64,000 nucleotides of DNA from Paracrocinitomix sp039939375 (GCA_039939375.1 JBDVJO010000001.1:1-64000), one strand, 5' to 3'. Positions 9,054 through 18,366 are shown, counted from the stretch's first letter. The notes: a model not told the origin generated them from the letters alone. Program-made: numbers and translations.

Positions 9054-11309
9054 ATGAAGCACTTTTTACTGATTCTTTCATTTGTAAGTTGTCTAACTTA
9101 TGGTCAAGATAGCTGGGATGAAATGACCGGTGAACAGAAAGCTTTCATGTATTCAATTGCACGAAGAACTGAAATTTTAAAACCTGAAGTTTTTCACTTA
9201 TTTGAATTTACAGATTCTATTCCTTGGATTAACGACACATTGCCAGATTACAAATACGTACAACGCAAAATTGTAAGTAATCCTGAATTGTTGATTTTAC
9301 ATAAAGACCAGTTTTCACGAAAGTCAAACGGACTTGTGTCTGATTTAGCAACCCATTTCGCATTATGGGAATTAGACCAGGTGCTGAAATTCAGAAATTC
9401 CGAAGAAGAAATCCACGAGCACTTAAAACCTAAACTGAAAGAATTTGAGAAATATGTGTTGCAGCAAATTCCTCAAACAGTAGTTAAAACCTTGTCGGAT
9501 GGAAGTTTTGTAGTTGATAAAGCAATTCAAGGGTATTACGAGCCAGGTTTGCAGACCGGAGACAAAATGGCAAGCTTACTAAATTCTGGTTTCAGCAGAG
9601 GAGATCAGCGCTTAATTTTAAACGCCATTGCAAGGGCAGAAGAGAAATACATTCACAACAGATCTTATGAAATATTTGAGATGTTAGGTGGAGAATGTGA
9701 AGATTTTAAAAACTTCATTTCTGCGGCTGGTGATGGTTCTGGATTCTCATCTTTAGAAGGAGGGATTTTCACTCAGTACAACAGAACGCTTCCTGATGAT
9801 AAAGGGCTATTTGCTTTTCAAGTAGAAGAACACTTAAAGCAAAAAACGTTTGAAGAAACAAGAAGAAAAAGACCCGCACCTGACGTTTATTACTTAGCAA
9901 CTGATCAAGTAAAGAAAACAGAGTTTAGAACGAGAGGAGACCTAGCAACTGTTATTCATTTTGATGTTTATGGTTACCACCCAGAAAGACAAACAACCGT
10001 GGCTATTCAAAAAGGAGGGTCATCTTACATTCTATACGGAAACAACCATAACCGATTACTTTCTCCTGACAGTACTTTTGGTAAAGGAACAACTTATTGG
10101 AGGCTGCTTTGGGAACTTGAGAATAAATACATCAAAGATGTAAATGATAAGCTTTATGGTAAAAGAGGGTTTGAATATGCAATTGATGTCTATGAGCAAA
10201 AGATTGCTAAAACAGAATTACTCATAAAGAAAACAGAGTATAAGCTAGATAAATTAAGACATACACCTGAAGGAAAACCAAAGATTAAAAAGAAAAAAAT
10301 CAAAAAGAAAGATCTTGGTAAATCAGACCAATCCGGAACAGGGCACCCAACATCAGCACTATCTAAATTAGATAAGAAAAAGAATATTGAGCAAAACAGA
10401 TTAATGCACTTAAATACGCAATTATTGGATGAAAAGAGAATCCTTGCGCAGTTAAAACTTGATATGGAAAAGGCATATTACCTACTTCAAGGTTATAAAA
10501 CGAAGTTGGATAAAATGCAAAAGAATCTGGGTTATTTGTTTATGTCTTATGAGCAAGAAGGGGATATCTTCATTTTTCAAGATGGAAGCACATTTGATTA
10601 CTCTACGCAAGACTTTACTTTTAAAGGAAACGGACGTGCAGAGTCTTTTCACACTTATCACATAGCGTTTGGAGAAAAAGTCTTTTCAGAGTCTTGCGAA
10701 GAAAGCTTTATTCACATGAATCTAAGTTCAGTTAACCCAGAAGATAAATACACTTTTGAGAAAATTGTAGCTGCTACCGGTTCTAAAGTAGAAATGTCAG
10801 TAAGTGATTCGATTCAATTGATGGAGATCTTTCAAGACGTTCTTAACAGAGATATGAAAATTGATCTTTCAATTTATGCTGGAGGAATACTGGGCCAAGC
10901 AGATGGAGAGTATTTTAGAGATTCAACATTAACTGCCGTTGATTATAATAAAGACAATGAGGAAAATCAACAAGCGTGGAAATATCGAGCAACGAAAGAT
11001 GATAAAATTCATTTGTCTGTAGAGGTTTGGCAAGATAAAATGAAACCTTTCAACTTTGCAGAATATCAAAAAGGATACGATAAATTAAAAAAGAAAAACC
11101 CAGGGTTGACAGAGATAGATTATACTTCTGCGTTAAAAGCTCGAAAATTGGCTGACCAGTGGATCGCTCAGATGAAAACTTTAGTTCCGTTGTGGTTTGA
11201 TAAACCATTAGAACAAGCGAAACTTCTCAAAGCCCTCTCAGGAGCAAAAGCCGGAAAAGTCGGATTTGCAAATCGAACGATTTGGGCAAAAGTTCCGCTT
11301 TTAGATTAA
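9054..11309 (+). CDS. Large exported coiled-coil protein of unknown function
   Basis: A 751-residue protein with signal peptide MKHFLLILSFVSCLTYG. The middle (about 375-490) is strongly predicted coiled coil, broken by a lysine-rich linker (KPKIKKKKIKKKDLGK) and a short Gly/Ser-rich stretch; flanking regions look globular. There is no membrane segment after the signal and no type A or B sorting domain, so it is probably periplasmic. I recognise no family. It starts 43 nt after purL and is followed by tatC 54 nt on, all in one direction, so it may share purL transcription. Confidence 0.6.
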   Translation: MKHFLLILSFVSCLTYGQDSWDEMTGEQKAFMYSIARRTEILKPEVFHLFEFTDSIPWINDTLPDYKYVQRKIVSNPELLILHKDQFSRKSNGLVSDLATHFALWELDQVLKFRNSEEEIHEHLKPKLKEFEKYVLQQIPQTVVKTLSDGSFVVDKAIQGYYEPGLQTGDKMASLLNSGFSRGDQRLILNAIARAEEKYIHNRSYEIFEMLGGECEDFKNFISAAGDGSGFSSLEGGIFTQYNRTLPDDKGLFAFQVEEHLKQKTFEETRRKRPAPDVYYLATDQVKKTEFRTRGDLATVIHFDVYGYHPERQTTVAIQKGGSSYILYGNNHNRLLSPDSTFGKGTTYWRLLWELENKYIKDVNDKLYGKRGFEYAIDVYEQKIAKTELLIKKTEYKLDKLRHTPEGKPKIKKKKIKKKDLGKSDQSGTGHPTSALSKLDKKKNIEQNRLMHLNTQLLDEKRILAQLKLDMEKAYYLLQGYKTKLDKMQKNLGYLFMSYEQEGDIFIFQDGSTFDYSTQDFTFKGNGRAESFHTYHIAFGEKVFSESCEESFIHMNLSSVNPEDKYTFEKIVAATGSKVEMSVSDSIQLMEIFQDVLNRDMKIDLSIYAGGILGQADGEYFRDSTLTAVDYNKDNEENQQAWKYRATKDDKIHLSVEVWQDKMKPFNFAEYQKGYDKLKKKNPGLTEIDYTSALKARKLADQWIAQMKTLVPLWFDKPLEQAKLLKALSGAKAGKVGFANRTIWAKVPLLD

Positions 11310-11347
11310 TCTCAATCAATATTTCTATTCAAGAATCGAATAAAGAT

Positions 11348-11355
11348 TAACTTTG
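11348..11355 (+). promoter_or_regulatory. Putative -7 box upstream of tatC (TAACTTTG)
   Basis: This TAnnTTTG match ends 8 nt before the tatC ATG. If used, the transcript would be nearly leaderless. No clear -33 TTTG is seen. Confidence 0.3.
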
Positions 11356-11363
11356 CAATCTAA

Positions 11364-12161
11364 ATGGCAGAGCGAGACGAAAATATGTCCTTTTTGGGCC
11401 ACCTTGAAGAGTTAAGATGGCGCTTGGTAAGAATCGTTATTGGAATCTTGATTTTTGCTGTTCTAATTTTCTCTACAACTGAGTGGATTACGAATAACAT
11501 TTTCTTAAATCTTGCTGATCCTAACTTCCCAATTTTTAGGTTTTTCTGTTGGGCTATTGGTACCTGCTTTACCGAGATAAAAATTGATTTTCAGTCGGTT
11601 GAACTCATGGGGCAGTTCGGAACAAATTTAATGATGGCTATTGTGGGTGGAGTGGTCATGTCTTTTCCTTGGATATTTTATCAGATTTGGGGATTCGTAA
11701 AACCAGGTCTTAAAGAGAATGAAAAGAAGTCAGTAAGAGGAATTGTCTTTTTTGTTAGTGTATTATTCTTTATAGGTATTGCTTTTGGATATTTCATCAT
11801 TGCTCCGCTAACGGTACAGTTTTTCGGAAATTGGCAAATGGCAGCTGAAATTGAAAATAATATTACCATCAATTCTTACCTAAAAACTATAGTATCTACA
11901 GTCTTTTTTACAGGTTTACTGTTTTTACTTCCTGTTGTCATAATGATCTTTTCAAGATTGGGGATTATTACTGCAGCATGGCTGAAAAAGTACCGTAAAC
12001 ACTCTTTTGTCGCAGTGTTAATCTTGTCGGCGATTATTACACCGCCAGACCTGTTTACGCAAATCATTGTAAGTATTCCAATCGTTCTACTTTATGAGTT
12101 TGGAATTTTTATTGCGAAACGCATTGAAAAAAAGCGTTATAAGGAAAGCTTAGTTAAGTAA
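11364..12161 (+). CDS. tatC: Sec-independent protein translocase subunit TatC
   Basis: A 265-residue inner-membrane protein with six hydrophobic helices. It carries the TatC N-terminal signature SFLGHLEELRWRL (signal-peptide contact region with the conserved glutamates) and the loop FVKPGLKENEKK. TatC recognises twin-arginine signal peptides and, with TatA-type subunits, exports folded proteins. No tatA gene lies next to it here. The length is normal for the family. The C-terminal tail is lysine rich and cytoplasmic. Confidence 0.96.
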   Translation: MAERDENMSFLGHLEELRWRLVRIVIGILIFAVLIFSTTEWITNNIFLNLADPNFPIFRFFCWAIGTCFTEIKIDFQSVELMGQFGTNLMMAIVGGVVMSFPWIFYQIWGFVKPGLKENEKKSVRGIVFFVSVLFFIGIAFGYFIIAPLTVQFFGNWQMAAEIENNITINSYLKTIVSTVFFTGLLFLLPVVIMIFSRLGIITAAWLKKYRKHSFVAVLILSAIITPPDLFTQIIVSIPIVLLYEFGIFIAKRIEKKRYKESLVK

Positions 12162-12180
12162 ATCCACTCCCTAATTTTCG

Positions 12181-12188
12181 TATTTTTG
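12181..12188 (+). promoter_or_regulatory. Putative -7 box (TATTTTTG)
   Basis: This TAnnTTTG match lies 14 nt before the ATG at 12203. No matching -33 element was found. Confidence 0.3.
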
Positions 12189-12202
12189 TTAGGACCCTTG
12201 TT

Positions 12203-14683
12203 ATGAAACAGCTGCTGCTAGTCATAGGATTTTTGACGCTTTCTTTTTGTGGATTTTCGCAATCTACTATTGTACAGGGTGTTGTGAAAGATTCAGTGAC
12301 TAACGAGTTCATTCCTTTTGCCAAAGTGAGGTATGTGAATGGTAATGCAGGTGCACTAACCGATACTGCTGGTCACTTCTTCGTGCAAACAATCCATCCT
12401 ACAGATTCTATTGAATTTTCTTTTATCGGATATAAATCTCAAAGACTACCAGTAAAAGCGGGGTTGACCAATGAATTTGAAGTTTTATTGGTGCCGGCAA
12501 TTAGGAGTTTTGACGTTGTAGAAATTATCGCTGGTGAAAACCCGGCCTTTGAAATATTAAGGTTGATCAAACAAAATAAAGACAAAAATAATCCTGAGAA
12601 TTTAGAGGCTTATGAATGTGAGGTATACAATAAAATGCAGTTTGATGTCAACAAACTAGGCGATAAATTTGAAGATAGAAAAGTGTTTAAAGGAATGGAT
12701 TTAATCAACGATTATGTAGATGTTGATTCAAGCACTGAATATAAATACTTACCTATACTTTTAACTGAATCTATTTCTGATTACTATTTCAGTAGCTCAC
12801 CCATTCAACGAAAAGAAGTCATTAAAGCCAACCGAATTACCGGAGTAGATTATTTGCAGCTACAACAATTTACAGGTGACCTGCATCAATCGGTCAACGT
12901 TTATAATAATTACATTGAGTTGTTCAATAAAGATTTCATGTCTCCGATTGCAGATGGCGGAAAAGCTTTTTATAAGTACTATTTACAACAGCCAGATACC
13001 ATAGATGGGGTGTTTTGTTATCATTTATTTTTTAAACCTAAACGAAAAGGAGATGCCGTATTTGATGGTGAAATGTGGATCGCAGATTCAACTTTTGCAG
13101 TGAAACAGATGAAAGCCATTATCCCGGATGATGTGAACTTGAATTATGTGTCTGACTTAAAAGTAACACAAGAATATTCTGAAGTTGAGGAAGGTGTTTG
13201 GATGTTAACCAAAGAAGAGATTAAAGCAAACTTTGACCTATTTAATGATTTAAAAAAGAATAAAATTCAAGGCGCAACCGTCCACAAAAAGACAACTAGA
13301 AAGAACTTTGTTATTAATGAAGATCGCGGCTTTGAATTCTATGTCACAGATCTTGAACTAACGGATTCAGCTAAAACACGAGATGAAGCATATTGGTTGG
13401 CGCACAGGCATGATACTTTAACAAAAGAGGAGCAAGGAGTGATAAATATGGTAGATTCTCTGAAGGATAATCGACTATTTAAATTTTATGAAAATGCGAC
13501 TTACATGGCTTATAGTGGGTTCTGGCGCTCAGGACCTCTTGAAGTTGGATCAGTCTATTCAATGTATACCAGAAATAATGTTGAAGGTCACCGTGTAATG
13601 TTGTCTTTAAGGACGTCAAATAGATTTTCAACTAAAGTTGAATTAAATGGATTTTGGATTTATGGATTCGGAGATCAAGACATGAAATCTGGTGGGTCAC
13701 TTAGGTGGAAGTTGAAAAACGCCCCGAGAGAAATGATGCGATTTGCTTATCGTAGAAGAATTGAAATTTTAGGTTTAGATGCATCAATAGGTGATATTGG
13801 CAATTCGTTCACTACGCTTTTTTCGCTGGCTCCACAAGATAAATTAACCATGGTTGAGAAGGGAGAGTGGTCTTTTGAGAAAGATTGGCGTTTTGATATG
13901 CGAACCTTCAATTCTGTTGAATGGAAAAGGTTCAGCCCGCTTGGTTTTTCAGATTATAGCCGTGTAAACGAAACAACAGGTGATACCAATAAAATTGCTA
14001 ATCTGACTTCATTTGAAGTCAGAAATCAGATCATGTATACTAAAGAAGAAAAGTTTTTAAACGGCCAGTTTGATCGAACTTCTTTGGGCTCAAAATATCC
14101 TATTCTTTCATTAACGCATACTTGGGGAATTAAAGGAGTTTTAGGTTCTGAATTTAATTTTCACCGATTAGATTTTATTTATGATCACCGCCCCAGAGTA
14201 GGAATGTTTGGTAGAATTCAATACTCTATTTATGCCGGAAAAATTTTCGGAACAGTACCTTATCCATTTTTGCAAATTCATCCCGGTAACGAAACCTTGT
14301 TCTTGCAAAGAACAGGGTTTAATTTAATGACTTACTATGAGTTTATTTCAGATGAATGGGTTGGATTTAATTTTGAACACAGGTTACAAGGCTTTCTAAT
14401 GGACAGAATTCCACTGATCAAAAAACTTAAGTTAAGAGCGGTATACAACGCTAAAATGGTGATTGGGAATTATAATTCTAAACATGATGCTTCTTTGCTA
14501 TTGCCATTCTATTCAAATCGATTAACAAAGCCTTATGCTGAGGTGGGTGTGGGAATAGAGAATATATTCAAGTTCATTAGAGTAGATGCCGTTTGGCGAT
14601 TGTCCTACAGAGACCACATTAACAGTCAAGGAAACCCTGTGAGAAATTTTGGAGTTATGGTACTTTTCACATCCGACTTCTAA
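12203..14683 (+). CDS. DUF5686 / carboxypeptidase-like regulatory domain outer-membrane protein
   Basis: An 826-residue protein with a signal peptide (about 1-19), then a carboxypeptidase-D regulatory-like beta sandwich (about 22-105: VVKDSVTNEFIPFAKV, GALTDTAGHF, IEFSFIGYKSQ) and a long C-terminal region ending in alternating beta-strand pattern with a terminal Phe (FTSDF), as in outer-membrane barrels. This architecture is the DUF5686 family of Bacteroidota, related in plan to TonB-dependent receptors but without a plug domain. The function is not established. It is co-directional with tatC (41 nt gap) and lptB. Confidence 0.8.
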   Translation: MKQLLLVIGFLTLSFCGFSQSTIVQGVVKDSVTNEFIPFAKVRYVNGNAGALTDTAGHFFVQTIHPTDSIEFSFIGYKSQRLPVKAGLTNEFEVLLVPAIRSFDVVEIIAGENPAFEILRLIKQNKDKNNPENLEAYECEVYNKMQFDVNKLGDKFEDRKVFKGMDLINDYVDVDSSTEYKYLPILLTESISDYYFSSSPIQRKEVIKANRITGVDYLQLQQFTGDLHQSVNVYNNYIELFNKDFMSPIADGGKAFYKYYLQQPDTIDGVFCYHLFFKPKRKGDAVFDGEMWIADSTFAVKQMKAIIPDDVNLNYVSDLKVTQEYSEVEEGVWMLTKEEIKANFDLFNDLKKNKIQGATVHKKTTRKNFVINEDRGFEFYVTDLELTDSAKTRDEAYWLAHRHDTLTKEEQGVINMVDSLKDNRLFKFYENATYMAYSGFWRSGPLEVGSVYSMYTRNNVEGHRVMLSLRTSNRFSTKVELNGFWIYGFGDQDMKSGGSLRWKLKNAPREMMRFAYRRRIEILGLDASIGDIGNSFTTLFSLAPQDKLTMVEKGEWSFEKDWRFDMRTFNSVEWKRFSPLGFSDYSRVNETTGDTNKIANLTSFEVRNQIMYTKEEKFLNGQFDRTSLGSKYPILSLTHTWGIKGVLGSEFNFHRLDFIYDHRPRVGMFGRIQYSIYAGKIFGTVPYPFLQIHPGNETLFLQRTGFNLMTYYEFISDEWVGFNFEHRLQGFLMDRIPLIKKLKLRAVYNAKMVIGNYNSKHDASLLLPFYSNRLTKPYAEVGVGIENIFKFIRVDAVWRLSYRDHINSQGNPVRNFGVMVLFTSDF

Positions 14684-14771
14684 GAATCTTAGAAACGAAA
14701 AACTAACCACAAGTCTAGAAATAATAATAATTTCGTAGAACCAACGTTAAAAAGCAAATTCGCAATATCAG

Positions 14772-15962
14772 ATGAAACTTATAGCTGAAAATATTCAGAA
14801 GTCTTACAAAGGAAGAAGAGTAGTAAAGGGAGTTTCTATTGAGGTGAATCAAGGTGAAATTGTAGGGCTTTTAGGTCCTAACGGAGCGGGAAAAACAACT
14901 TCTTTTTACATGATTGTTGGCTTGGTTAAACCAAATGCCGGCTGCGTTTTTCTGGATGATGTTGAGATTACGAGACATGCTATGTATCAGCGAGCTCAAA
15001 TGGGAATCGGATACCTTCCTCAAGAAGTATCTGTGTTCAGAAAAATGAGCATTGAAGATAACATCATGGCAGTGCTTGAGATGACCAAATTGTCAAAGCA
15101 AGAGCGTGAAGAGAAATTAGAATCATTGATAGATGAATTTAGCTTAGGACATGTAAGAACCAATCTGGGGCAAAGTTTATCAGGAGGAGAGAAGAGAAGA
15201 ACCGAAATAGCTAGAGCATTAGCTACTGATCCTAAATTTATCCTGTTGGATGAGCCTTTTGCAGGTGTAGATCCGATTGCAGTTGAAGACATCCAAAAAA
15301 TCGTTGCCAAGCTTAAAAACCGGAACATTGGTGTTTTAATTACAGACCATAACGTACAAGAAACCTTATCCATAACGGATAGAACTTATTTATTGTTTGA
15401 AGGAGCTATCTTAAAAGCTGGAACAGCTGAAGAGTTGGCCGCAGACGAGCAGGTGAGAAAAGTTTACTTAGGTAAGAATTTCGAGCTTAGAAAGGTAAAT
15501 GTTTTGGAAGATGAGGAGGAAGAGGAAAGAGAAGATCGATTGAAGTCTGATCAGGAAAGAAATGTCGATTATGTGTCTAACGTGATTAATCTAGCAAAAA
15601 AGGTAGAGGGATTAGCTAACGGAAGTGGTATTATGAACAATAATATCATGAATCAAGTAAAGGAGTTGGAAGACAGAATAAAAGAGTTAAAAGAGTATTT
15701 TAATATTCATGATTTCGGAAGCAGAACGGCAGAAGTGTTTGATGAAATCGAATTTGGGCCTGCATCTAATTATAAGGTTCCACTCGGTTTGAATGGTGCC
15801 GAATTAGCAGTTTATATTTTAATTCCGGTTATTGGTTGGGTCTTATACTTTGTTTCACGCTCTAAACTAAGAAGTTGTAAAAGTGATATTAATAATCTCA
15901 TTGGTAGATTAGAGACATTCAGGCATCTATTAGAAAACCCTGAAATGGAGAAAATGATTTAG
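14772..15962 (+). CDS. lptB: LPS export ABC ATPase LptB with a membrane-anchored C-terminal extension
   Basis: The first ~242 residues are a standard LptB ATPase: Walker A GPNGAGKT (35-42), signature LSGGE (136-140), Walker B LLDEP (D160, E161) and the usual end LGKNFELRK (~234-241). LptB powers extraction of lipopolysaccharide from the inner membrane together with LptF and LptG. LptB proteins normally stop near here, at about 240-250 residues. This one continues for about 154 residues: an acidic linker, a helical region (VKELEDRIKELKEY), a hydrophobic segment at about 343-362 long enough to cross the membrane, and a basic/helical tail. There is no stop or frameshift between the parts, so the fusion looks genuine. 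The role of the tail is unknown. Confidence 0.92.
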   Translation: MKLIAENIQKSYKGRRVVKGVSIEVNQGEIVGLLGPNGAGKTTSFYMIVGLVKPNAGCVFLDDVEITRHAMYQRAQMGIGYLPQEVSVFRKMSIEDNIMAVLEMTKLSKQEREEKLESLIDEFSLGHVRTNLGQSLSGGEKRRTEIARALATDPKFILLDEPFAGVDPIAVEDIQKIVAKLKNRNIGVLITDHNVQETLSITDRTYLLFEGAILKAGTAEELAADEQVRKVYLGKNFELRKVNVLEDEEEEEREDRLKSDQERNVDYVSNVINLAKKVEGLANGSGIMNNNIMNQVKELEDRIKELKEYFNIHDFGSRTAEVFDEIEFGPASNYKVPLGLNGAELAVYILIPVIGWVLYFVSRSKLRSCKSDINNLIGRLETFRHLLENPEMEKMI

Positions 15963-16081
15963 GTTGAATTTATAACCTTTCATTAAAAACGAACAATACG
16001 GGCGGTTAAACGTTTATTCCTTGTATCTTGTAAAAGCTTTTTTAACCCCATTCTTATTCACTGCCCTTAATTACTGTAAAT

Positions 16082-17071
16082 ATGGAATCTCATGATTCTC
16101 TAAATCTTCCTGTTCCAAACAATGAGAATGAAAGACTTAAAGCCCTTTATTATTACGATATTTTAGATTCTGAAGAAGAAGAGCAATTCAACAATTTAAC
16201 AGAGTTAATCGCAGAGATTTGTCAAGTACCCATTGCCCTAGTAAGTTTCTTAGAAGAAGAAAGACAATGGTTCAAGAGTAAAGTTGGTACTGATCAGACA
16301 GAAGCTGTAAGAGAAACTTCATTTTGCCAGTATTGCATTATGGAAGAGAAGGTGATGGAAGTTCCAGATGCTACGAAAGATAAAAGATTTAGCAATAACC
16401 CATTAGTTGTTAATGATCCGAATTTAACTTTTTATGCAGGATACCCATTAGTAGATAAAGATGGTTTTGCAATAGGTACGTTGTGCGTTTATGATGTCAA
16501 GCCAAATAAATTGAATAATTCGCAATTGAAAGCTTTGGAAATTTTGTCTAAAGAAGTAATGCTGGCAATAGAGTCGAAAAAAACGATTACGCAAATCACT
16601 CAATACAAAAAGTTTTTTAATCTAGCTATCGATTATCTCTGCATTGCTAATACTGATGGTTTTTTCAAAGAGGTAAACCCAACTTTCAGTGAGAAATTAG
16701 GATACACCAATGAAGAAATTTTATCTACAAAGTATATGGATTTCGTTCATAGAAAAGACAAATACAGAGTTTTATTAGAGTTTCACAACTTAAAAAAAGG
16801 GCATAAGATTGTTGATTTCCAAGTAAGGTTTAAAAAGAAAGATAAATCGTTTATGTGGATGTACTGGTCTATTCAACCAGACCCTATGACTGGAGAAATA
16901 TTTGCTACAGCACATGACATCACTATTATTAAAGAAAACGAAGAGCTACTTGAAAAAGCTAAAAAGTATTTGAGTGAGAATGGTAGTTTAGGTGATACGG
17001 TTGATCAAAACATCAAAAACTTATTAGACCTCAAAGAGAAACTGGATGAGGATGAGTTTGAAGTCGATTAA
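16082..17071 (+). CDS. GAF-PAS sensor protein without an output domain
   Basis: A 329-residue cytoplasmic protein. Residues ~15-175 form a GAF domain of the type that begins with ERLKALYYYDILDS and includes PIALVSFLEEERQWFKS, CQYCIMEE and GYPLVDKDGFAIGTLCVYD. Residues ~178-300 form a PAS domain (ANTDGFFKEVNPTFSEKLGY, then a PAC-like end ATAHDIT). A short helix and acidic tail follow, with no histidine kinase, GGDEF or other effector. It may regulate through protein-protein contact. The ligand is unknown. It stands alone after lptB (119 nt gap) and is followed by a structured repeat. Confidence 0.85.
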   Translation: MESHDSLNLPVPNNENERLKALYYYDILDSEEEEQFNNLTELIAEICQVPIALVSFLEEERQWFKSKVGTDQTEAVRETSFCQYCIMEEKVMEVPDATKDKRFSNNPLVVNDPNLTFYAGYPLVDKDGFAIGTLCVYDVKPNKLNNSQLKALEILSKEVMLAIESKKTITQITQYKKFFNLAIDYLCIANTDGFFKEVNPTFSEKLGYTNEEILSTKYMDFVHRKDKYRVLLEFHNLKKGHKIVDFQVRFKKKDKSFMWMYWSIQPDPMTGEIFATAHDITIIKENEELLEKAKKYLSENGSLGDTVDQNIKNLLDLKEKLDEDEFEVD

Positions 17072-17099
17072 ATCAATTATTCTCAGTCTTCTTTCCGAT

Positions 17100-17258
17100 C
17101 AACAAAAAGTCTAACAGTGATATCGGTGTAACCGAGAGAACAGTCTAACAGTCTCGTCTTGGTTTACCGAGATCGAGACGATCTAACAGAGATGCGTTTG
17201 GCAGCGCCAAACAAAGAACGGTCTATAAGACAAGAGCGAAGCGAATTGTCGATCTCCC
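17100..17258. repeat. Hairpin-rich intergenic repeat element
   Basis: Three copies of the core TCTAACAG lie at about 17110-17117, 17144-17151 and 17182-17189 (the first two within GTCTAACAG). Between and after them are strong inverted repeats: 17123-17135 (5-bp stem), 17151-17179 (12-bp stem, one bulge, TTTA loop), 17196-17212 (7-bp stem, AGC loop), 17221-17231 (4 bp) and 17229-17250 (5 bp). This density of stems is not matched elsewhere in the window. It lies between the convergent GAF-PAS and purS genes, so it may also act as a terminator. It could be a dispersed palindromic repeat or a structured RNA; copy number in the genome would decide. Confidence 0.6.
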
Positions 17259-17510
17259 TTACGCTTCAACAACCTCAAACGAATAAGACTCCATAATCTC
17301 ATTCGCTAAAATCTTTTTACAAGCCTCATCAGCCTTTGCCTCTGCTGTAGCTTTTGAATCTGCCTCAATAAACAATCTGATATGTTTACCGATTCTTACA
17401 TCAGATACTTCATTTAAACCTAAGTTACCCATTGATTGAGTTACCGCTTTTCCTTGTGGGTCTAACAATGCGTCTTTAGGCATTACGTCAATTTCAGCTC
17501 TGAATTTCAT
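17259..17510 (-). CDS. purS: Phosphoribosylformylglycinamidine synthase subunit PurS
   Basis: An 83-residue protein with the PurS pattern: an N-terminal beta strand (KFRAEIDVMPK), DPQGKAVTQSMGNLG, the central VSDVRIGKHIRLFIEA and the helix ADEACKKILANEIMESY. PurS is the small structural subunit of the FGAM synthase complex and bridges PurL and the glutaminase PurQ. It matches the short PurL at 6779-9010. Its first codons overlap the end of pssA by 17 nt, so the two are translationally coupled, although they serve different pathways. Confidence 0.95.
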   Translation of the reverse strand: MKFRAEIDVMPKDALLDPQGKAVTQSMGNLGLNEVSDVRIGKHIRLFIEADSKATAEAKADEACKKILANEIMESYSFEVVEA

Positions 17511-18366
17511 CTTTCGATTGCTTTTTTGTAAGATTATTAATTACCGACAAAATTATATATAATAGAATGATTATAGGCAAGGCCCACACAAATAAAGTTG
17601 CCAACAGAATTATGGAAATTGTTAAAAAGATATAGCGAATCTCATTCTCCTTGAATTTGAAGTGTTTGAATTTTAATGCAAAGAGCGGGAGTTCGACAAC
17701 CATGAGGATGGACAAAATTACTGATGATCCGATTAAGAAGTATGGATTCATAATCCAATCATTCACGATTTCAAACCTCCAGGTGCCAGAACGTTCATAA
17801 CCTTCTGCTATCATTAAAGGCAAGGCTGCCACAAAAATTGTCATTGCCGGAGTCGGTAATCCAATAAAAGAGGATGTTTGCCTTGTGTCTAAGTTGAATT
17901 TTGCTAATCTGAAAAGAGCGAAGACAGGAATGAGAAAGGCAAAATAAGGAAGGAATGTGAAGGCAGTTGAATTACAAACATTCGCAGCCTCTCCCGTCCA
18001 ACTGTTCAAGAGATAATCGCAGTGACAAGAAGTATTAATTGGAAAGATATATGTCAAAGCACTTGGCAGATAATCTTGGTAAGTAAAATTTATAATTTGC
18101 TCGGTTCTTATCAATTCAAAAACAATAATTCCTGGCGCGACTCCAAATGTGATCATATCTGCCAGTGAATCTAATTGTTTACCTAATTCACTTTGCACCT
18201 TTAGAAGTCGGGCTACAAATCCATCCAAAAAATCAAAAAGTGCAGAAGTGAAAATACAATATGGAGCTAATTCAACATGACCTTGTAGCGTCAAGATAAT
18301 AGCCAAAATCCCACCAATCAGATTTCCAGCTGTTAACAAATTAGGTATTAAACGTCTAATCGCCAT
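17494..18366 (-). CDS. pssA: CDP-diacylglycerol--serine O-phosphatidyltransferase
   Basis: A 290-residue integral membrane enzyme. It transfers phosphatidyl groups from CDP-diacylglycerol to serine, the first step to phosphatidylethanolamine. The CDP-alcohol phosphatidyltransferase signature is complete: D48-G49, A52-R53, G62, D66 and D70. There are about eight hydrophobic helices and an N-terminal basic start (MAIRRLIPNLLTAGN) typical of PssA. The C-terminal tail is lysine rich. It is the first gene of a two-gene unit with purS and diverges from the PorV-like gene across 153 nt. Confidence 0.93.
   Translation of the reverse strand: MAIRRLIPNLLTAGNLIGGILAIILTLQGHVELAPYCIFTSALFDFLDGFVARLLKVQSELGKQLDSLADMITFGVAPGIIVFELIRTEQIINFTYQDYLPSALTYIFPINTSCHCDYLLNSWTGEAANVCNSTAFTFLPYFAFLIPVFALFRLAKFNLDTRQTSSFIGLPTPAMTIFVAALPLMIAEGYERSGTWRFEIVNDWIMNPYFLIGSSVILSILMVVELPLFALKFKHFKFKENEIRYIFLTISIILLATLFVWALPIIILLYIILSVINNLTKKQSKDEIQS

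Noticed and set aside
15020..15373. 117-codon open frame antisense to lptB
   Set aside because: It lies wholly within lptB, which has all its ATPase motifs; it shows no signal peptide, domain or neighbour relation.
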